Virus record (IMG/VR): IMGVR_UViG_3300026544_000013
Span: 1 to 35,221 of that record
DNA from: a virus
Strand: one strand, 5' to 3'
Length of the DNA: 35,221 bases
Shown here: positions 32,465-35,221 of the stretch, piece after piece
How positions within the stretch are numbered: the first letter of the stretch is position 1
Layout: every line of letters begins with the position of its first letter
Notes under the pieces: model-generated
What the model was told of the DNA's origin: nothing
Databases searched by the model: none
Seen by the model: only the letters and a program-made list of their open reading frames with translations
Made by a program: the position numbers and the translations under genes

Positions 32465-33319
32465 ATGTTTACAGTTTTATTAGTATCAGTTGTTCTTGTT
32501 GTATCAGTTGTATCAGTATCTATTAATGTAGTATCAGAAAAGGAGTTCACTATGTGGACAGTTATCAAGAGTGTTGTAGAAGCAGTAGTTGTAGGTTGTT
32601 ATGTCGTTATGTTTGCGATTGTTGAAGAGACTATGCTTGGTAGTGTATTGTATGTACCTATTGTAGCATCTATTGTATTCATAGCTTATGTTATGATTCA
32701 ATTAAACAAAGAACAGAACAGAGTACTAGTAGCATCAGTGTTTGTTGCATGTATGGTTTATGTTGTGTGGGTGTGTATTAGTGTGATGGGTGCTGCTATC
32801 AATGATACTAGTGACTTTGCTTATACCATTACTGCTGTAGTAGGTAGTAGTGTGCTTGCTAGTGTGGCTGGTAGTATGGCTATTGCTATCATGTTCTATA
32901 TAGTTAAGGCTATACAGGGCATGGGTGGTGATATGGGTATGTATACTGATATTAGTTATATGGGTATGTGTACTGACATTAGTGATATGGGTATGTGTAC
33001 TGATATCTCTACTATGGGTGACTCATGTCAATGGTTCAGTGGTATTGCATTTAAACTCTCATTCCAAGAGGGCGCAAAGAAACAAGACATGTGGAATACA
33101 GTTACTAGCAGAGCTCTATACAGCGACATTGAGTATAATGAGTATAATGGATATACTGTACACAATGCATATACACTAATGGCTGATGAAGAAGATGTGT
33201 ATGGTGACATGCAAGAGGATATGATACAGAGTGCTATTAGTAATCATATGACTATTGTTAAGGCTAAGTCATTAAAAGCACGTTCAAGACAAGGACGAAA
33301 TGACAAAAACAGTAAGTAG
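32465..33319 (+). CDS. Multi-pass membrane protein with 10-residue repeats, 284 aa
   Basis: A 284-residue protein starting MFTVLLVSVVLVVSVVSVSI. Five hydrophobic segments are visible, near 3-24, 34-50, 58-77, 82-104 and 118-150. Residues 155-185 are a 10-residue tandem repeat (MGMYTDISYMGMCTDISDMG), followed by a soluble basic C-terminal domain ending in Lys/Arg. An in-frame second start exists at Met30, preceded by AAGGAG (32540-32545), so two products are possible. First gene of the rightward cassettes. Function unknown; a membrane-acting host-takeover or exclusion protein is one option. Ends with TAG. Confidence 0.65.
   Translation: MFTVLLVSVVLVVSVVSVSINVVSEKEFTMWTVIKSVVEAVVVGCYVVMFAIVEETMLGSVLYVPIVASIVFIAYVMIQLNKEQNRVLVASVFVACMVYVVWVCISVMGAAINDTSDFAYTITAVVGSSVLASVAGSMAIAIMFYIVKAIQGMGGDMGMYTDISYMGMCTDISDMGMCTDISTMGDSCQWFSGIAFKLSFQEGAKKQDMWNTVTSRALYSDIEYNEYNGYTVHNAYTLMADEEDVYGDMQEDMIQSAISNHMTIVKAKSLKARSRQGRNDKNSK
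32929..33018 (+). repeat. 30-bp tandem repeat encoding 10-residue units
   Basis: Three 30-base units encoding MGMYTDISYM, GMCTDISDM-like and GMCTDISTM-like blocks. Imperfect, so they are ageing duplications. Copy number is a candidate for strain variation. Confidence 0.7.
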
Positions 33320-33341
33320 CATTATTGTTAATCTCTATTTG

Positions 33342-33361
33342 GTGTCTTTTAATTAAGGCAC
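33342..33361 (+). terminator. Weak hairpin after cassette 1
   Basis: GTGTCTT (33342-33348) pairs with AAGGCAC (33355-33361), with one wobble, around TTAATT. It lies 22 bases past the stop at 33319. No U-run follows, so it may be a 3' end stabiliser and not a terminator. Confidence 0.35.
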
Positions 33362-33462
33362 TAATATAGGTATTAATAATTGTTATAGACTATACTCGAT
33401 AAAGACTTTAATTTAAAGTGAAATAAGTACGTATAGATAATAACGCAACGAAAGGATTTACT

Positions 33463-33741
33463 ATGCAATATGCTGGTAAAGGTGCAGTAAAAGTGATTTC
33501 AGAAAACAATTTTTATACAATAACTTATATGGGTTTGTTTGATCCATCTAAAAGTATAAAATGCATTCCAACTGAAATTAATATCGAAGAAATCAAAGGA
33601 TTGTTTGCTAAAAATGATTCTGATGATTTCGAGGTGTTTATGAATTCAATTGGTTATGCTTCTAATTCTCAAAACTCAATGCCTAATACTCGCTATATGG
33701 AGTTGAATGGTTGGGAAGTAAGATATAACACAGTAGGTTAA
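33463..33741 (+). CDS. Unknown soluble protein, 92 aa
   Basis: A 92-residue protein starting MQYAGKGAVKVISENNFYTI after AAAGGA. Mixed alpha/beta, with a hydrophilic Asn/Ser-rich end (YASNSQNSMPNTRYMELNGW). The only cassette gene whose SD is neither in nor next to a clear hairpin. The 140-base gap upstream has AT-rich, promoter-like sequence (TATACT at about 33391) and a short ACTTT/AAAGT repeat at 33405-33419. No family recognised. Confidence 0.6.
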   Translation: MQYAGKGAVKVISENNFYTITYMGLFDPSKSIKCIPTEINIEEIKGLFAKNDSDDFEVFMNSIGYASNSQNSMPNTRYMELNGWEVRYNTVG

Positions 33742-33768
33742 GTAACAAGTCCTGAGTAACAAGTCCTG
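33741..33768 (+). repeat. Two-copy 14-bp tandem repeat
   Basis: AGTAACAAGTCCTG occurs twice in a row (33741-33754 and 33755-33768), starting at the last base of the stop codon of the 92-residue gene. It may be a duplicated regulatory site or a recent slippage product. Confidence 0.7.
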
Positions 33769-33813
33769 AGTATGACTATAAAGTGCTCATTTCCCTTATT
33801 TTTATTAATTGAT

Positions 33814-33828
33814 TAGTCAAGGAGACTA
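33814..33828 (+). promoter_or_regulatory. SD-in-loop hairpin, cassette 3
   Basis: TAGTC (33814-33818) pairs with GACTA (33824-33828) around AAGGA. ATG at 33831. The surrounding leader is closely similar to that of cassettes 1 and 4, although the encoded protein is unrelated. Confidence 0.55.
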
Positions 33829-33830
33829 TT

Positions 33831-34049
33831 ATGAAAGATTCAAAGAAATTAGTTACAGTGTTTACAAAAGTTGGTTCAGTAGTGTATTCAAATGGATTAT
33901 TGATTGGTATGCTTAGTGGTGATCTCTTTACTCACTATTATGATTCAACTAGGTCTCGTGAAGAGTACATCCGTGTCCGTTCATGTATTACAAATGCTGT
34001 TATTCTTAGTCTTTACTCTAATGATGAAGTTCATTATTACGTAAACTAA
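33831..34049 (+). CDS. Unknown soluble protein, 72 aa
   Basis: A 72-residue protein starting MKDSKKLVTVFTKVGSVVYS. Alpha/beta, no TM helix, with a Cys at about 53 and a basic middle (YDSTRSREEYIRVRSCITNA). The leader including its SD hairpin is shared with membrane cassettes 1 and 4, but the coding sequence is not. This suggests that leaders and reading frames recombine as separate modules. Function unknown. Confidence 0.6.
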   Translation: MKDSKKLVTVFTKVGSVVYSNGLLIGMLSGDLFTHYYDSTRSREEYIRVRSCITNAVILSLYSNDEVHYYVN

Positions 34050-34098
34050 GCGACCTTATCATCACACACATTTCCCGTATTCTATTTTTTTTATTTAT

Positions 34099-34112
34099 TA
34101 GTCAGGAGACTA
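34099..34112 (+). promoter_or_regulatory. SD-in-loop hairpin, cassette 4
   Basis: TAGTC (34099-34103) pairs with GACTA (34108-34112) around AGGA, ATG at 34115. Same sequence and spacing as cassette 1 except for one stem pair. Confidence 0.6.
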
Positions 34113-34114
34113 TT

Positions 34115-34462
34115 ATGTTTACAGTTATTTTGGTATCAATTGTTGTTGTTGTTGTTCTTGTTATCGTATCATTGAAGAAGTTTAATGTTGCTGCAGAAGA
34201 AGTTATTGTTAATGGCTCAATTTGGGCTAACAATGAAGCTAATGCTGAGCTACTACACGGCTTAAGTTTCATGACGATAGAGAAATATAACACCTATGAT
34301 ATGTATGCTAGGAAGATTAAAACACTTCAAGCACAACATACAGGTATGGTATATATCAGTATGACTCATGAGCGTGCAGAAATACTAATGGCGACAGCTA
34401 ACAATAAAGGTATTTCAGAAGTATGCATCAGTACATATGCAGAGTTAGGTTATATCTGTTAG
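34115..34462 (+). CDS. Single-TM cassette protein, 115 aa
   Basis: A 115-residue protein starting MFTVILVSIVVVVVLVIVSL, followed by KKFNVAAEEVIV. One N-terminal TM helix at 3-20 and a soluble domain of about 90 residues (LLHGLSFMTIEKYNTYDMYA, AQHTGMVYISMTHERAEILM). The N-terminal module and its DNA are paralogous to those of the genes at 32465 and 35079, while the soluble domain differs. Topology: short N-terminus, one helix, large domain on one side. Function unknown. Ends with TAG. Confidence 0.65.
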   Translation: MFTVILVSIVVVVVLVIVSLKKFNVAAEEVIVNGSIWANNEANAELLHGLSFMTIEKYNTYDMYARKIKTLQAQHTGMVYISMTHERAEILMATANNKGISEVCISTYAELGYIC

Positions 34463-34474
34463 TATATAAGACCC

Positions 34475-34514
34475 ATCCCCTAAGACGTATGCGGGGATTC
34501 AACAAATTGCATAC
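34475..34514 (+). ncRNA. H-type pseudoknot candidate in a 5' leader
   Basis: Stem 1 pairs ATCCCC (34475-34480) with GGGGAT (34493-34498). Stem 2 pairs GTATGC (34487-34492) with GCATAC (34509-34514). The stems interleave, stacking directly with no base between them, with loops of 6 and 10 bases, the latter A-rich. It lies 12 bases past one stop codon and 39 bases before the next ATG. The geometry is that of a classic H-type pseudoknot; activity is unproven. Confidence 0.5.
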
Positions 34515-34535
34515 ATGGTATCCAAATACAAATAT

Positions 34536-34551
34536 TAAGCTTAGGAGCTTA
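34536..34551 (+). promoter_or_regulatory. SD-in-loop hairpin, cassette 5 (different stem sequence)
   Basis: TAAGCT (34536-34541) pairs with AGCTTA (34546-34551) around TAGG, ATG at 34554. The stem is different from TAGTC/GACTA, yet the loop again shows the SD (AGGAG) with a 6-base spacer to the ATG. This is covariation-type support for the structure. Confidence 0.6.
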
Positions 34552-34553
34552 CA

Positions 34554-34922
34554 ATGTTAGAATTTCTTACAAATCTCGTTATCTCTCTTTCACTCATTGC
34601 AGCAGCATCGTTACTTATTAAGTCTATTGACTATAGTAAGACTACTGGCACCATAAGAACGGGTGTAGCAATCATTCTATTCATCATGGCCATTGGTGTA
34701 GGACAAGAAGTAGAAGGAGGAGAAGTAGATACTGCAAGTTATGTTGTAGTAGAAATTCTTCCTGGTTCATATCTTACGTTCAATGTCAATGATGTAAAAT
34801 TTACCAACGAGGCAGTATATATCAAACTAACTCAGCAAGAACGTCATATGTATTTTAACATGGAGCGTGCTGAGTATAAGATGTTTATTTCATTTGTCTA
34901 TAACTCTAGATATAAGAAGTAG
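34554..34922 (+). CDS. Two-TM cassette protein, 122 aa
   Basis: A 122-residue protein starting MLEFLTNLVISLSLIAAASL. Two likely TM helices, at 4-23 and 38-53 (VAIILFIMAIGVGQE), then an acidic and beta-rich soluble domain (ASYVVVEILPGSYLTFNVND, VYIKLTQQERHMYF). Its N-terminus does not match the Met-Phe-Thr module. SD AGGAG lies in a hairpin loop, and the pseudoknot candidate lies upstream, so it may be regulated translationally. Function unknown. Ends with TAG. Confidence 0.65.
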   Translation: MLEFLTNLVISLSLIAAASLLIKSIDYSKTTGTIRTGVAIILFIMAIGVGQEVEGGEVDTASYVVVEILPGSYLTFNVNDVKFTNEAVYIKLTQQERHMYFNMERAEYKMFISFVYNSRYKK

Positions 34923-34966
34923 CAAACAGTATTATCACACACATTATAATCCCCAATTAAGGGAAG

Positions 34967-35032
34967 ATAAGTATAATTAAGCTAAGGCAGTATAGCATGT
35001 ACTAGGTACAGTTAGTCTATCATTATACTTAT
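34967..35032 (+). ncRNA. Long structured element before the last cassette
   Basis: A perfect 11-bp outer stem, ATAAGTATAAT (34967-34977) with ATTATACTTAT (35022-35032), encloses CTAA/TTAG (34982-34985 and 35012-35015) and an apical TGTAC-TAG-GTACA hairpin (34998-35010). It forms an extended imperfect stem-loop in the leader of the last gene. Role unknown: riboswitch-like, RNA-processing or protein-binding site. Confidence 0.45.
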
Positions 35033-35046
35033 TGTTATTTTAATCC

Positions 35047-35063
35047 ACTAGATATATTCTAGT
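35047..35063 (+). promoter_or_regulatory. Hairpin next to the SD of the last cassette
   Basis: ACTAGA (35047-35052) pairs with TCTAGT (35058-35063) around TATAT. Here the SD AAAGG (35066-35070) lies just 3' of the hairpin, not in its loop. It differs from cassettes 1, 3, 4 and 5 in this. Confidence 0.4.
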
Positions 35064-35078
35064 AGAAAGGTAGACATT

Positions 35079-35221
35079 ATGTTTACACTTATTATTTTGG
35101 CTATTATGGCTATCGTTGTTTCAGTTATTAGTATTTCAGTTGTTTCATTTAACAAGGAGGTTGTTGTGGATGTGGATATGTTCGCAGCGGCAGGTCGTTA
35201 TTTCATTGGAGAGTCATATGC
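35079..35221 (+). CDS. Cassette protein with TM module (partial, 3' end off the right edge)
   Basis: Starts at ATG 35079 (MFTLIILAIMAIVVSVISIS, then VVSFNKEVVVD) with SD AAAGG 8 bases upstream. One TM helix at 3-24. In-frame GTG at codon 30 (35166) is preceded by AAGGAGG with a 5-base spacer, in the same position as the internal start of the gene at 32465. The soluble part continues beyond the window. Paralogous N-terminus with 32465 and 34115. Function unknown. Confidence 0.6.
   Translation, partial: MFTLIILAIMAIVVSVISISVVSFNKEVVVDVDMFAAAGRYFIGESY

Noticed and set aside
34967-35032. Possible tRNA from the 11-bp closing stem and branch-like interior
   Set aside because: There is no GTTC-type T-loop, no anticodon arm of normal size, and the stem is longer than a 7-bp acceptor.
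1-35221. CRISPR arrays, insertion sequences, integrase or attachment sites
   Set aside because: No regularly spaced repeats, no transposase or integrase motifs and no flanking duplications were seen; short repeats are confined to fibre and cassette genes.
1-35221. Reassignment of TGA to Trp or Gly
   Set aside because: All confident proteins read through at normal length in the standard code, with Trp encoded by TGG where checked; only the lack of TGA stops is unusual.

Overview
The window is part of the genome of a tailed double-stranded DNA phage (Caudoviricetes) with a contractile tail. The evidence is a capsid and packaging cluster made of a large terminase, a portal, a protease/scaffold and an HK97-fold type major capsid protein, followed by a set of connector-sized genes and a tail sheath gene that runs off the left edge. 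The DNA is strongly AT-rich. Genes are tightly packed with frequent 1-20 bp overlaps and good Shine-Dalgarno (SD) sequences. Translation fits the standard bacterial code, but none of the 43 stop codons I checked is TGA. The host cannot be identified from the window. Two small lipoproteins with typical lipoboxes are compatible with a Gram-negative host but do not prove one.

Layout. Positions 1-32095 form one long leftward (minus-strand) block of virion genes. Read in transcription order from the right it holds: two small or fibre-associated proteins (32095-31032); a 1428-residue fibre (30905-26619); a lectin-like domain protein and a beta-sandwich protein (26615-25568); two tandem paralogous lipoproteins and two tiny membrane proteins (25568-24636); a hexapeptide-repeat fibre with a His/Cys-rich region (24619-23600); a cluster of small proteins including a TM plus coiled-coil protein, a DUF1353 protein, a stand-alone terminase-like P-loop ATPase and a zinc-ribbon protein (23549-21284); dUTPase (21185-20547); an unknown 152-residue protein; a 39-residue basic protein; a four-cysteine protein; three Ala/Gly-rich hydrophobic proteins (19100-16907); large terminase (16875-15061); three unusual genes between terminase and portal; portal; protease/scaffold; a capsid-associated protein; major capsid protein; and five head-completion/neck candidates leading to the sheath.

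The leftward block is divided by strong hairpin terminators. Most are followed at once by a recurring motif, consensus about TACTATANTATAATTA, which I interpret as a phage promoter family.

Positions 32131-32447 are a divergent non-coding junction with three copies of TATATAATAT. To its right, 32465-35221 holds a rightward series of six small genes of unknown function, probably expressed on a different schedule from the virion block (perhaps early host-interaction genes; this is inference). Three of the six start with the same short membrane module (Met-Phe-Thr plus one TM helix). Four of the six have their SD placed in the loop of a small hairpin whose stem sequence changes while its pairing is kept. 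One intergenic gap holds a textbook H-type pseudoknot arrangement and another a long imperfect stem-loop. This rightward cassette series is the most novel part of the window.
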